64,000 nt of DNA from Bacteroides cellulosilyticus (GCF_020091405.1 NZ_CP081903.1:2356001-2420000); one strand, 5' to 3'; shown: positions 53,581-62,459, counted from the stretch's first letter. The notes: generated from the letters alone by a model not told the origin. Numbers and translations are program-made.

Positions 53581-53612
53581 TTTGTCCGGTGCATTTGAAT
53601 CTTTTACATTTG
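53581..53612 (+). promoter_or_regulatory. Promoter of the serine hydrolase gene
   Basis: TTTG (53581-53584) and TACATTTG (53605-53612) are exact -33 and -7 consensus boxes with a 20-bp spacer. Transcription would begin near 53619, about 32 nt before the ATG at 53651. Confidence 0.75.
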
Positions 53613-53650
53613 CACGTTGTTAATGTATAAGTGCCTAATGCAACATAGTT

Positions 53651-55180
53651 ATGAAGAACAAGCTTACTTTATTTTTTCTTGCGCTTTTCCTGTTGGCATC
53701 CGCAACAGCCAGTGCACAAATCCGTGAGTTGGAACGCTCCACGCCCGAAGCCGAAGGGGTACCTTCCGGAGCGGTCATTGCTTTGATGGACTCCCTAATG
53801 GAACTGCCTAAAACTGATATACACAGTGTAATGGTGCTACGTCATGGTAAAGTCATTGCCGAAGCCTATCCCGCACCTTTCGCACCGGAATATCGCCATA
53901 CCGTATTTTCCTGTTCTAAAACCTTTGTCGGTGCTGCTGTCGGTCTTGCCATCTCCGAGAACCGCCTGCGGCTGACAGACCGTGTTGCTTCTTTTTTCCC
54001 TAACCAACTTCCGGATAGCATTTCAGCAAACCTTGCCGATATGACCGTCCGTAACTTACTGAACATGACTTCCGGCGTTACTCCGGACTGGAATATGCGT
54101 AATGTCCGTACCGACTGGATAAAAGGTTATTTGGGAAAACAGGTAAAAGTTCCCGGCGAACATTTCGATTATGACTCTATGAGTTCCTACATCCTTTCCG
54201 CCATTGTGCAGAAAGTAACCGGAATGAAGGTGTTGGATTATCTCCGAATGAAACTTTTTGAGCCGATGCACATCACTGATATATCCTGGGAGGTCAGCCC
54301 TGAGGGTATCAATACCGGGGGATGGGGCGTATATATACAGAGCGAGTCACTGGCGAAATTTGGTCAGTTGTTGCTGAATCGCGGTGTATGGAAAGGTAAA
54401 CAACTGCTTCCTGCCTGGTGGGTAGACCAAATGATGGCGAAACAATCGGATACGGGTAGTTTTGGCTATGGTTATGGCTATCAGATGTGGCTTTGCGAAT
54501 ATCCGGGTGCCATCCGTATGGACGGAGCTTTGGGGCAATATGTGCTTATCATACCTGATAAGGATATGGTAGTGGTCATCACCGAATGTACCCTGATAGA
54601 CGGAGCCACACAACGTCGTCTGGTATGGAACCGCCTGTTACCTGCTGTGACAGGTGACCAGCCACTGATAGCAGGGAAAGATTATAAGCGCTTGCAGAAA
54701 AAACAATCTTCTTACCAATTGCCGTTAGTACAGGGAAAAGCAAGTTCATCCCTTGTCGCGGAATATGCGGATAAAAGTATAATGCTTGAACCTAATAAGT
54801 TCGGCTGGCAGTCTCTGGAACTTCATTTTAAGCAGAAAGAAGTGATAATGACAGTGACGGAAACTAACGGAACAAAGTATGACCTCCTGTTCGGCTATAA
54901 ACAATGGAAAAAGGCTTCTATAGAAGGTTATCCACCTTATTCTATTGAAGCCAAGGGACGTTTTAACGGAATAGAAGGTCTCTTTTATGTGGCGGGAAGT
55001 TATGCTTGGCCGTCTTCTTCCACATTGGAGCTGAAAGCTCATTACGTCAACTGGATTACAGCTCTCAATCTTACTCTCCGTTTTGACGGGGAGAATGTGC
55101 AGCTGACGGTAAAAGAAAACTATTCTTCCGAGGCGAAGGTGGTTAAAGGAAAGGTTTTATTTATCTTTGCACCCAATTAA
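53651..55180 (+). CDS. Exported serine hydrolase (beta-lactamase/class C fold)
   Basis: A 509-residue protein with a cleavable signal (ends ATASAQ). The S-x-x-K motif is Ser87-Cys-Ser-Lys90 (VFSCSKTF) and the Y-x-S/N motif is Tyr174-Asp-Ser176 (FDYDSMSSY), placing it in the family of class C beta-lactamases, DD-peptidases and EstB-type esterases (catalytic domain about 30-345). Residues 355-509 form a separate beta-rich C-terminal domain of unknown role. In Bacteroides these are often called serine hydrolases without known substrate; esterase or peptidase activity is a guess. It has a well-formed promoter and is followed 14 bp later by the methyltransferase-like gene. Confidence 0.86.
   Translation: MKNKLTLFFLALFLLASATASAQIRELERSTPEAEGVPSGAVIALMDSLMELPKTDIHSVMVLRHGKVIAEAYPAPFAPEYRHTVFSCSKTFVGAAVGLAISENRLRLTDRVASFFPNQLPDSISANLADMTVRNLLNMTSGVTPDWNMRNVRTDWIKGYLGKQVKVPGEHFDYDSMSSYILSAIVQKVTGMKVLDYLRMKLFEPMHITDISWEVSPEGINTGGWGVYIQSESLAKFGQLLLNRGVWKGKQLLPAWWVDQMMAKQSDTGSFGYGYGYQMWLCEYPGAIRMDGALGQYVLIIPDKDMVVVITECTLIDGATQRRLVWNRLLPAVTGDQPLIAGKDYKRLQKKQSSYQLPLVQGKASSSLVAEYADKSIMLEPNKFGWQSLELHFKQKEVIMTVTETNGTKYDLLFGYKQWKKASIEGYPPYSIEAKGRFNGIEGLFYVAGSYAWPSSSTLELKAHYVNWITALNLTLRFDGENVQLTVKENYSSEAKVVKGKVLFIFAPN
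55162..55169 (+). promoter_or_regulatory. Possible -7 box inside the end of the serine hydrolase gene
   Basis: TATCTTTG within the last codons lies 25 bp before the ATG at 55195. It may serve the methyltransferase-like gene; there is no -33 match. Confidence 0.25.
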
Positions 55181-55194
55181 AGAGTTTATCGATT

Positions 55195-55827
55195 ATGAAC
55201 CGTATCACACTAACCTTGAAACGCCCTTTCATCTGGTTGAGCCGCTTTCGTCACCGTTGCGGTTATGGGGTACATTCACCTTTTGCTTTCAGTCTGATTA
55301 CGCAGGTGATTTATGAGAGTACTCCTTATTATAAATACAAGGATCTGGCTGTGGAACAAAAGAAGTTGGCTTCGCAGAAAGATAAGAACTGGAAGTACGA
55401 ATCGAAAAAAGTGAAACGTCTTTTGTTCCGGTTGGTCAACTATACCCAGCCTGATACCATTGTGGATGCAGGCAGACTGGCTGCTTCTTCTCTTTATCTG
55501 AAAGCGGGAAAGGAAGGGGCGGACTATACTTCCGCATCCGAGCTTTCCGAACTGTTTTTGGAAGTCGGAGTGCCCGTAGATTTCCTTTATCTGCATGATT
55601 ACCGCCATCCTGAATTTGTAGAGGAAGTGTTTCGTATTTGCGCCGCACGCACTGCAAAGAAATCTATTTTTGTAGTGGAAGGAATAAGATATACTCCACA
55701 AATGAAAAAGCTTTGGAAGTGCATGATGCAGGATGAGAAAGTGGGCATAACGTTCGATCTTTATGATATCGGCATCCTCTTCTTTGATAAAACTAAGATA
55801 AAACAGGATTATATTGTCAACTTTTGA
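55195..55827 (+). CDS. Methyltransferase-like protein with degenerate SAM motif
   Basis: A 210-residue soluble protein. The N-terminal RHRCGYGVHSPFAFSLITQV segment is seen in Bacteroidota proteins annotated as class I SAM-dependent (O-)methyltransferases. The strand-loop expected to bind SAM reads DTIVDAGRLAASSLYLKAG, where the usual glycine-rich loop (GxGxG or EIGxxxG) is missing, and the second half (FLYLHDYRHPEF, FVVEGIRYTPQMKKLWK, FDLYDIGILFFDK) keeps a Rossmann-like order. It may be a catalytically reduced or non-SAM relative. It lies 14 bp after the serine hydrolase and 40 bp before the adenosyltransferase. Confidence 0.62.
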   Translation: MNRITLTLKRPFIWLSRFRHRCGYGVHSPFAFSLITQVIYESTPYYKYKDLAVEQKKLASQKDKNWKYESKKVKRLLFRLVNYTQPDTIVDAGRLAASSLYLKAGKEGADYTSASELSELFLEVGVPVDFLYLHDYRHPEFVEEVFRICAARTAKKSIFVVEGIRYTPQMKKLWKCMMQDEKVGITFDLYDIGILFFDKTKIKQDYIVNF

Positions 55828-55867
55828 TTATCTTTAGGCGTTTCAATAGTGATAAATACTAATCGTT

Positions 55868-56422
55868 ATGAAAATATATACAAAAACCGGTGATAAAGGT
55901 ACTACCTCGTTGGTAGGTGGCACCCGTGTACCGAAAACCCATGTCCGCCTAGAGGCGTATGGTACGGTAGATGAATTGAATTCCAATTTGGGTTTGCTCA
56001 TTACCTATCTGCCCGATGAAGAAGACAAAATACTTGTCCGTCATATTCAGGACCGCCTCTTTGCAGTCGGTTCCAATCTGGCTACTGATCTTGAAAAGAC
56101 GGATCTGAAGTGTGCCAGTGTTATTCATCCCGAAGAGATAGAACGCATTGAGAAGGAAATAGACCGTTTGGATAATCTGCTTCCCCCGTTGCATGCTTTT
56201 ATATTGCCCGGTGGCAGTCGCGGTGCCTCTGTTTGTCACGTTTGCCGTACGGTTTGCCGCAGGGCTGAACGTCGCATCCTGGCTTTGGCGGAACAATGTG
56301 AGGTTGCTCCTGAATTACTCGCCTACGTGAACCGTTTGTCCGATTATTTGTTTGTCTTGTCACGGAAAATCAACCAGGATGAGAAAAAAGATGAAATATT
56401 TTGGGATAATAGTTGTAAGTGA
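55868..56422 (+). CDS. Cob(I)yrinic acid a,c-diamide adenosyltransferase, PduO type
   Basis: A 184-residue cytoplasmic enzyme that transfers the adenosyl group of ATP to cob(I)alamin, giving adenosylcobalamin. The ATP-binding N-terminus [53 protein letters not shown] and [12 protein letters not shown] are the PduO/ATR family signatures along a helical bundle of normal length. It follows the methyltransferase-like gene by 40 bp. No other cobalamin gene is nearby, so the operon context says little about its use. Confidence 0.95.
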   Translation: MKIYTKTGDKGTTSLVGGTRVPKTHVRLEAYGTVDELNSNLGLLITYLPDEEDKILVRHIQDRLFAVGSNLATDLEKTDLKCASVIHPEEIERIEKEIDRLDNLLPPLHAFILPGGSRGASVCHVCRTVCRRAERRILALAEQCEVAPELLAYVNRLSDYLFVLSRKINQDEKKDEIFWDNSCK

Positions 56423-56442
56423 GAGATTTTATTATACTTTTG
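56412..56442 (+). promoter_or_regulatory. Promoter of the DUF2795 gene
   Basis: TACTTTTG (56435-56442) matches the -7 consensus and GTTG (56412-56415) is a three-of-four -33 box, 19 bp apart. It overlaps the end of the adenosyltransferase gene. Confidence 0.5.
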
Positions 56443-56494
56443 CCGAAAAATAGAAAGTAGGACTTAATATTCACAATTTTAATACTTAGGACTT

Positions 56495-56716
56495 ATGTAT
56501 TGGACATTGGAATTAGCATCTAAACTGGAAGATGCTCCCTGGCCGGCAACCAAGGACGAATTGATTGATTATGCCATTCGTTCAGGCGCTCCGCTTGAAG
56601 TTATTGAAAATTTGCAGGAAATGGAAGATGAAGGCGATATTTATGAGAGCATCGAAGATATTTGGCCTGATTATCCAAGTAAAGAGGATTTCTTCTTTAA
56701 CGAAGAGGAGTATTAG
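56495..56716 (+). CDS. Small acidic DUF2795 protein
   Basis: A 73-residue strongly acidic protein (MYWTLELASKLEDAPWPATK, then DELIDYAIRSGAPLEVIENL). It matches DUF2795, a small helical family widely conserved in Bacteroidota with no established role. The C-terminal 25 residues carry a dense Glu/Asp run (YPSKEDFFFNEEEY). It has its own promoter and a strong terminator, so it is probably a monocistronic, well-expressed gene. Confidence 0.9.
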   Translation: MYWTLELASKLEDAPWPATKDELIDYAIRSGAPLEVIENLQEMEDEGDIYESIEDIWPDYPSKEDFFFNEEEY

Positions 56717-56764
56717 ATACGATTTTTAGACTCTGCACTTGTTGCGGGGTAGTAAACACATAGA

Positions 56765-56820
56765 AAGAGGTAGTCCGTAGACCTGTTTGCAACGGGTTAA
56801 AGGACTGCCTCTTTTTTTTA
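56765..56820 (+). terminator. Strong Rho-independent terminator
   Basis: AAGAGGTAGTCC (56765-56776) pairs with GGACTGCCTCTT (56802-56813) with one mismatch, and TTTTTTTT follows. It separates the DUF2795 gene from the helicase gene. Confidence 0.88.
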
Positions 56821-56833
56821 TATTTGTTCCATT

Positions 56834-59275
56834 ATGACTGAAACACGAAAAGAAGCGGCATGCCGGTTGCCGGAATTGAAAGAACGGCATTTGCCCGGAA
56901 ATTGCCGGGAAGCGGTACACACACTTTTGAAAGAGACTTACGGGTACGAACAGTTTCGTGACCTGGAGGTGTACGATGATTTGTTCAAGGGGAAGAACAC
57001 GCTCCATATCTCGCAGGGGCAATTGATAGAAAGTGTCATTGCCGAAGCGGAGAGGGCGCGCAATGGAGAAGAAGAGGTTGACAACATTTTGCTGACGGCA
57101 CCCACCGGAGCGGGAAAATCCCTGTTGTTCCAGTTGCCTGCTATCTATCTGGGCAATGAATATGGGCTGCTTACCATTGTCGTATCTCCCTTGAAAGCAC
57201 TGATTGTAGACCAGGTGGAGGGTTTGCAGGAACTGGGATACATGCGCGTGGCGTATGCTTCTTCCGACTTATCGCCTGAACAGAAGAATGAAGTGTACCG
57301 GCAAGTACGCGAAGGTGAGGTGGATTTATTCTATCTTTCGCCGGAGTTGTTGCTCTCGTATGACATCAAGCACTTTGCAGGCGAACGTCGCATCGGGCTG
57401 ATTGTAGTGGATGAGGCTCATACGGTGACTACCTGGGGTAAGGAGTTCCGCGTGGATTACTGGTTCCTCGGTCGTTATCTGCAGGGTTTGAAGAAAAACC
57501 TTGGCTATGCGTTTCCGCTCTTTGCACTGACGGCTACGGCGGTCTGGAATCCGAAAGGGGACAATGACATGGTGTTCGAAACCATTCGTTCGCTGCAAAT
57601 GGAACCCTGTGTGCTCTATGCAGGTACGGTGAAGCGCAGGAATATCGGTTTCGATATTCGCCAGATGGAAATAGAGGAAGGTGAGACGTATGATAAAGCC
57701 AAGCAGCGTGTAGTGGCTGAACGGGTGGAGGATTTCCTCGACGGACACAAAACCATTCTTTATTACCCCTTTGCAGGCGGCATCGACATGCGCCTGAAGA
57801 CGTGGGTGAAATCGTCAGACTGGCATTTGGTGGCTTCCTACTACGGCAAAAAGGACAAGGAACAGAAGGCGGCGATTGTACAGGAATTTAAAGAAGGCGA
57901 AAAGCGGATGATTGTAGCTACAAAAGCCTTCGGTATGGGTGTGGATATCAGTGACATCGACCGGGTATATCATGTGGCACCATCCAGTACGTTTGTCGAT
58001 TATATACAGGAGATCGGACGTGCAGCCCGAGATATGGATATTCATGGTGTTTCGGCAACGGACTATCATGAACGGGATTTTTATTATATGAAACGCCTCC
58101 ACATGGCAGGCAATATCGCACAGGAACAGTTGTCGTTGATATTGAAGAAACTGATGGAAGTGTACCGGATGAAAGGCGGAAAGCAGGAAATGCTGGTGTC
58201 TTTGTCTGACTTCGAATTCGTGGTGAAACTGCCGCGAATGAAGAATAAACTGGAGTATGAGGCGGAACTGGGACAATTGATTAAGACGGCTTTGTTGTGG
58301 CTGGAGGATGATTTAAGTCATCGCTACGGCAAGAAACTGTTGGAAGTTAGTCCGCAAAACTTGTTGACGGAAGGATATATACAGGATAAGACGGGCGATG
58401 CTTTTATTCGTGAATTTGCGGCTTATCTTACGAAAGTGCCCGGCACGGAAGATGTGTACACGGCACGTCTGGAAAAACTCTGGGAAGAGCGCTTCGCTGA
58501 GTTAGGGTATAGAGAATTTAAACAGAAGCTGAATGGTGGTACGTTGTGGGAAGGTTCACGTGCGGTGTCTGTAGGCAAGCATGAAGTGTTGTTGAAAGAA
58601 AATGCGGAGACGATTCGCCAGCGGATGGATGCGTTGTTCAATAGCTTGAAGACGCTGCTGGTTGATAAACTGCGGAAAACGAAAGGCCGCTTTGACGAAG
58701 AAGAGTTACGGGCGGTATTTGCTGAACATGGCATGGATGTGCCATCGGCAAAACGCTTCATAGGCTCATTGTTGGAGTCGCGCACGGAAGAGGGACGCAG
58801 CGTGAGTTATATCAGCAGTGTGAAGAAGAAAGATTCTAACGAACTCTCTTTCACGGTGACGAAAGGATTTGATTTATTGTTGTCCCGTTATCAGAAGCTG
58901 TTCAGTCAGCGCATTGTGGGGAGGAAGGGTGCACGCTTACTATTCTACACAACGCCGTTCTCCGACCTGAATATGCTGCTCAACTTACTTTCTATGCTCG
59001 ATTGTCTTTCGTTCAGTGTAGAAGGTGGAGGTACGCCTTGTGTATTGGTTACTTTTGATGAGCCCGAAACGTTGGAGCAGATTGCGTCTTCTGATGAATA
59101 CCGTAACCTGATTCTTGAGAATAATGAGAAGATATTTCAGGAACAAATAGAGCTGTTCTCCTTCTTCTTCGGAACGGATGGCATGGATGATACGAAACGC
59201 TGGAATTTTATTGAAGATTATTTCACCGGAATGGGAGTAGAGGAGTTGAAAGTGAAATACGCTACTCCATCATAA
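56834..59275 (+). CDS. RecQ-like DEAH-box ATP-dependent DNA helicase
   Basis: An 813-residue superfamily 2 helicase. Motif I is APTGAGKS (89-96), motif Ia VVSPLKALIVDQ, motif II VVDEAHTVTTWG (DEAH 193-196), motif III ALTATAVW, motif V TKAFGMGVDIS, and motif VI QEIGRAARD. The order and EIGRAARD fit the RecQ branch, but the protein has a 55-residue N-terminal extension and a long C-terminal part (about 470-813) where I see neither a zinc-binding RQC cysteine cluster nor an HRDC domain. It may therefore be a specialised RecQ relative in DNA repair or phage defence. It converges on and overlaps the DUF3037 gene by 6 bp. Confidence 0.86.
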   Translation: MTETRKEAACRLPELKERHLPGNCREAVHTLLKETYGYEQFRDLEVYDDLFKGKNTLHISQGQLIESVIAEAERARNGEEEVDNILLTAPTGAGKSLLFQLPAIYLGNEYGLLTIVVSPLKALIVDQVEGLQELGYMRVAYASSDLSPEQKNEVYRQVREGEVDLFYLSPELLLSYDIKHFAGERRIGLIVVDEAHTVTTWGKEFRVDYWFLGRYLQGLKKNLGYAFPLFALTATAVWNPKGDNDMVFETIRSLQMEPCVLYAGTVKRRNIGFDIRQMEIEEGETYDKAKQRVVAERVEDFLDGHKTILYYPFAGGIDMRLKTWVKSSDWHLVASYYGKKDKEQKAAIVQEFKEGEKRMIVATKAFGMGVDISDIDRVYHVAPSSTFVDYIQEIGRAARDMDIHGVSATDYHERDFYYMKRLHMAGNIAQEQLSLILKKLMEVYRMKGGKQEMLVSLSDFEFVVKLPRMKNKLEYEAELGQLIKTALLWLEDDLSHRYGKKLLEVSPQNLLTEGYIQDKTGDAFIREFAAYLTKVPGTEDVYTARLEKLWEERFAELGYREFKQKLNGGTLWEGSRAVSVGKHEVLLKENAETIRQRMDALFNSLKTLLVDKLRKTKGRFDEEELRAVFAEHGMDVPSAKRFIGSLLESRTEEGRSVSYISSVKKKDSNELSFTVTKGFDLLLSRYQKLFSQRIVGRKGARLLFYTTPFSDLNMLLNLLSMLDCLSFSVEGGGTPCVLVTFDEPETLEQIASSDEYRNLILENNEKIFQEQIELFSFFFGTDGMDDTKRWNFIEDYFTGMGVEELKVKYATPS

Positions 59276-59653
59276 AACCAATTCTTTGAATAATCTTTCT
59301 AACGTCCTGTCCAGATCGTCGGAGAAACCGGCATGTGGGCGGGACGTTTGGATACAGGAACTCCGCACGGCAGTCAGCCACCGGAAACGTTCCGGAACAT
59401 CGAGTTGGGCAATGGGACCGCCGTCTTTGGCGCCTGAACATATTTTATTAAACACATCCAAGTGTGCAAATACCAGTTCCCGGTCTACTTCGGACACATA
59501 TAGCTTCAACTTTTCCTCGTTCACCTGGCAAACGGATTTGATGAAGTTCGCCTTTTTCGAGAAAAGGATTACGCCTACATTGAAGAATTCTTCACGTTCT
59601 ACTTTGGGAACGAGGCGGATAACTGCGTATTCATATAAGTGCTTTCCTTGCAT
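59270..59653 (-). CDS. DUF3037 protein
   Basis: A 127-residue protein matching DUF3037 (HLYEYAVIRLVPKVEREEFF, NVGVILFSKKANF, DRTLERLFKELV). It starts inside the last codons of the HipA-like gene (23-bp overlap), a pairing that recurs in many bacteria and implies joint function. The biochemical role is not known. Its stop overlaps the stop of the helicase gene on the other strand. Confidence 0.88.
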   Translation of the reverse strand: MQGKHLYEYAVIRLVPKVEREEFFNVGVILFSKKANFIKSVCQVNEEKLKLYVSEVDRELVFAHLDVFNKICSGAKDGGPIAQLDVPERFRWLTAVRSSCIQTSRPHAGFSDDLDRTLERLFKELVL

Positions 59654-60416
59654 TCTGCGCTTCTTTTACAAATATTTCGGAATGGGTTCGTCTTTCGGTC
59701 AGAAAGCGGAGGTAGATGTCTCTGATCTCTTCGGGTGTCTCATGGGTATCGTTCCAGTGCAACCAATCGTCGGGAATGAGTGAGACGATTTCCTGTATCT
59801 TTTCCTCAGTCAGCAGGATGCGCAGGGCGGCATCGGCTTCTTCGAGCCGGGACGCTTCGGGCAGCAATACATGATTCTTGATATAGGCGAAAGGGCTTAC
59901 CGCATGCTTCTCCCAGTTCTCCCATGAGTGGTGGAAGTAGAGCGAAGCGCCCTGGTCTATCAGCCAGAGTTCCTTGTGCCACATCAGCATATTGGTGTTG
60001 CGGAAAGTGCGGTCTATATTCGTGAGGTAGGCATCCAGCCAGACAATGCGGGAAGCCAGATCGGGATCTACTTTGGTTGCCACGGGGTCGAAGGTCAGGG
60101 CTCCCGACAAGAAATGCAGTCCGAGGTTCAGACCACGGCTGCCTTGCAACAGATCCTGTATTTCTTCATCTCCTTCGGTACGACCGAAAGCTTCGTCAAG
60201 GTTCAGGAATACCAGTTCCGGCACTCTGAATCCTAGCACACGTGCAACTTCTCCCCCAATCAACTCGGAAATCAGTGCCTTTGTACCGTGACCGGCACCA
60301 CGAAACTTCACGACGTACTTGAATTCGTCGTCAGCTTCTGCCAGCGCAGGCAATGAGCCGCCTTCACGCAAAGGGGTAATATAACGGGTAAGGTTGACTG
60401 TTCGCAACTCTATCAT
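59631..60416 (-). CDS. HipA-like kinase-fold protein
   Basis: About 261 residues from the ATG at 60416 (MIELRTVNLTRYITPL); the frame opens earlier, but that start lacks a family match. The fold is HipA-like: YVVKFRGAGHGTKALISELI (ATP-binding Lys region), WLDAYLTNIDRTFRNTNMLM (catalytic-loop Asp/Asn) and LWLIDQGASLYFHH (metal-binding Asp). It lacks the usual HipB antitoxin partner and is paired with DUF3037 instead, so it is likely not a classic persistence toxin. A -7 box lies upstream at 60473-60480. A kinase activity is inferred from fold only. Confidence 0.8.
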   Translation of the reverse strand: MIELRTVNLTRYITPLREGGSLPALAEADDEFKYVVKFRGAGHGTKALISELIGGEVARVLGFRVPELVFLNLDEAFGRTEGDEEIQDLLQGSRGLNLGLHFLSGALTFDPVATKVDPDLASRIVWLDAYLTNIDRTFRNTNMLMWHKELWLIDQGASLYFHHSWENWEKHAVSPFAYIKNHVLLPEASRLEEADAALRILLTEEKIQEIVSLIPDDWLHWNDTHETPEEIRDIYLRFLTERRTHSEIFVKEAQNARKALI

Positions 60417-60472
60417 GGTGGTCCTTTCTGAAAAATGGTTATGCTGTCCGCTTTTTCGAGGAACAGCAGTTG

Positions 60473-60480
60473 CAAAGATA
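60473..60480 (-). promoter_or_regulatory. Candidate -7 box for the HipA-like/DUF3037 pair
   Basis: The plus strand CAAAGATA gives TATCTTTG on the minus strand, an exact -7 match, 57 bp before the ATG at 60416. No -33 box is seen. Confidence 0.45.
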
Positions 60481-60493
60481 ATGCAAATCGAAT

Positions 60494-60527
60494 GCATAAC
60501 TTTCATGCTTGCATGAAAAAGTTATGC
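60494..60527 (-). terminator. Hairpin after the DUF488 gene
   Basis: GCATAACTTT (60494-60503) and AAAGTTATGC (60518-60527) form a 10-bp stem, with CATGC-TT-GCATG pairing inside it. It lies 38 bp after the DUF488 stop; the T run on the minus strand is weak. Confidence 0.45.
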
Positions 60528-60564
60528 TGGGATGCAGCTTATCTTCTTTAAAGATAGTGAATAT

Positions 60565-60930
60565 TCACGATTCTCCAAGATGTGTTTCAAGAAACTGTTG
60601 CAGGATGCGGGCATGGTTGCGGACAGGCTCTTTGGATGCATATAGCAAAGTAACCGTTTTATAGGATTTGATTTTTGTGAGGAAATCCTGTACTGCCTCC
60701 GATGTTTCCAGTTCTTTACGGTACATGGCTGAGAAGCCTTCCCAATTTCCTATGGGATTCTCATGGAACCATTTTCTTAGTTCGGATGAAGGGGTGATTC
60801 CTTTTTCCCAGGCATCATATTTCAAATGTTCTTTCTTCATGCCCCGGGGCCAGAGGCGGTCTACCAATACACGGTAACCGTCTGTAGGTTCGGGGTCTTC
60901 ATACACTCGCTTGATTTTAATCTGTGTCAT
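60565..60930 (-). CDS. DUF488 family protein
   Basis: A 121-residue cytoplasmic protein with the DUF488 signatures IKRVYEDPEPTDGYRVLVDR, LWPRGMKKE, WFHENPIGNWEGF and TLLYASKEPVRNHARIL. It has the normal length for the family and is often wrongly called a MarR regulator. The function is unknown; it usually stands as a single gene, as here. A hairpin follows its stop. Confidence 0.9.
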   Translation of the reverse strand: MTQIKIKRVYEDPEPTDGYRVLVDRLWPRGMKKEHLKYDAWEKGITPSSELRKWFHENPIGNWEGFSAMYRKELETSEAVQDFLTKIKSYKTVTLLYASKEPVRNHARILQQFLETHLGES

Positions 60931-61491
60931 AACTTTATCCTCTATATTACGATACTTCTTTCATTCTCCACAGAGTTATGGGGATGTTTTGTATATACTA
61001 CAGTTATCTGTGGAGGAATGTTCGGGAGATTATGATAAATTGGATTGCTCTGGTTCAGCTGAATGATAGCGTTTTGTATAGGGAAATCTTCCTGCCATAG
61101 AGTATGGTACACGGCGTTTTGAAAAAGACCGACTCTAGTTGTTCGATTGAACAACTAGAGTCGGTTGATTAACCCACTGGAGTCATTCAATCGAACAACT
61201 CCAGTGGGTTAATTGAATAATTAGGCTTTGCAGTTATTAATATATACCTTCAAGATGTCAAGACACAAGCGTTAAGGTGTATTGTTCTCGTGGAATGCAA
61301 TGGATAATGAAAGGAACAGCTAAGGATAATCCTGAAAGCACTTTTCTGCCCTTCAGGTGGAAGATTCAGCCGGAATACCTATGAACAGGGTGATGCTGAA
61401 AGATGAAAGAATGTTGAACCATACTCTTTGCCTTCTTTTTTTTAGCTTCCGCCTTACACAATTTTTTCTTGTTTTATCAGTTCTTATACTG
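60931..61491. other. 561-bp gap with compound hairpins, no gene seen
   Basis: Between the DUF488 start and the PorP/SprF start the only strong feature is the compound hairpin at 61129-61212. The PorP frame is open back to 61357, but the earlier residues (MEDSAGIPMNRVML...) carry no signal peptide at the start, so I regard that part as leader. No exact TAnnTTTG box was found here. Confidence 0.5.
61129..61212. repeat. Compound hairpin with alternative pairings
   Basis: Hairpin 1: CCGACTCTAGTTGTTC (61129-61144) with GAACAACTAGAGTCGG (61149-61164), a perfect 16-bp stem with a 4-nt loop. Hairpin 2: TTAACCCACTGGAGT (61169-61183) with ACTCCAGTGGGTTAA (61198-61212), a perfect 15-bp stem with a 14-nt loop. 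In addition AGTTGTTCGATTGAA (61137-61151) is perfectly complementary to TTCAATCGAACAACT (61186-61200), a pairing that would break both hairpins. Confidence 0.93.
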
Positions 61492-62445
61492 ATGAGATAC
61501 TGTTTTATCTTGAAATATACAATCTTGCTGTGCCTCTTCCTCTGCATGGCAGAAGTACGGGCACAGTTTGACGCGCGCTTTAGTCAATACTGGGCGGTGC
61601 CGGGCTATTATCATCCCGGCTGGGCAGGACAGACGGATAATAAACTGAACATCTATGGTTCGTACGGCATGCAACTGATGGGCTTCACCCGTGCTCCGCG
61701 GGTGATGTATTTCGGTGCGGATATGCCTTTTACCCTGTTCAAGAAACAACAGGGTGCCGGTGTGGGCTTTTTTAATGAAGCTATCGGTCTGTTCCGCAAC
61801 CAACGCTTCTGGGGGCAGTATGCCTATCAGATGAAAATCCGTAAAGGTAAGCTGGGCATTGGTTTGCAGGTAGGTATGCTAAACATTTCTTTTGACCCTT
61901 CCGATATTAATCTTGGTGATGAAACAGACGATGAGGCTTTCCCCACTACGGCAGAGAGCGGTACGGCCGTGGATATCGGCCTGGGAGCTTATTACTCACA
62001 TCCCAAATTTTATGCAGCCTTTTCCGCCCATCACCTGACGGCTCCCAGCATCTCCCTGGGAGAAAAAAGCCAAATTAAAATACATCCTATCGTTTATTTG
62101 ACAGGTGGATACAATATTCAGACACGTAATCCGTTAATTTCCATACAGCCCTCTATGCAGTTGCAAAGTGATTTTATTTCTACACGACTGGACGTGACGG
62201 GACGGTTGTTCTATACCTACCGCTCTAAAGTACTTAGCGGAGGACTGACGTATTCACCTGACACCTCGGTGACGTTCAGCTTCGGACTGACCGTGCAGGG
62301 CGTGACATTGGGATATGCTTATGAGTGCTTTACCTCGAAAATAGGTGCCGCAAGTGGTAGCCACGACCTGATGATAAGGTATGCATTGGACTTGAATGTA
62401 TTTAAGAAAAGCCGGAACTTGCATAAGAGTGTACGGATTTTGTAA
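61492..62445 (+). CDS. PorP/SprF-family type IX secretion outer-membrane protein
   Basis: About 317 residues from the ATG at 61492 (MRYCFILKYTILLCLFLC, signal ends VRAQ). The family start FDARFSQYWAVPGYYHPGWAG, the later AGVGFFNEAIGLFRNQ and the beta-rich repeats to the C-terminus fit PorP/SprF, a barrel protein that links type IX-secretion components in the outer membrane. Length is typical (300-330). It is followed 14 bp later by a GldK-like gene, the conserved order in Bacteroidota. The role in an organism not known for gliding is uncertain. Confidence 0.88.
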   Translation: MRYCFILKYTILLCLFLCMAEVRAQFDARFSQYWAVPGYYHPGWAGQTDNKLNIYGSYGMQLMGFTRAPRVMYFGADMPFTLFKKQQGAGVGFFNEAIGLFRNQRFWGQYAYQMKIRKGKLGIGLQVGMLNISFDPSDINLGDETDDEAFPTTAESGTAVDIGLGAYYSHPKFYAAFSAHHLTAPSISLGEKSQIKIHPIVYLTGGYNIQTRNPLISIQPSMQLQSDFISTRLDVTGRLFYTYRSKVLSGGLTYSPDTSVTFSFGLTVQGVTLGYAYECFTSKIGAASGSHDLMIRYALDLNVFKKSRNLHKSVRIL

Positions 62446-62459
62446 GAGATATACGAACG

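Noticed and set aside
56819..56826. TATATTTG box just before the helicase start
   Set aside because: It fits the -7 consensus but lies 8 bp from the ATG, which would give a leaderless transcript; no -33 box supports it.
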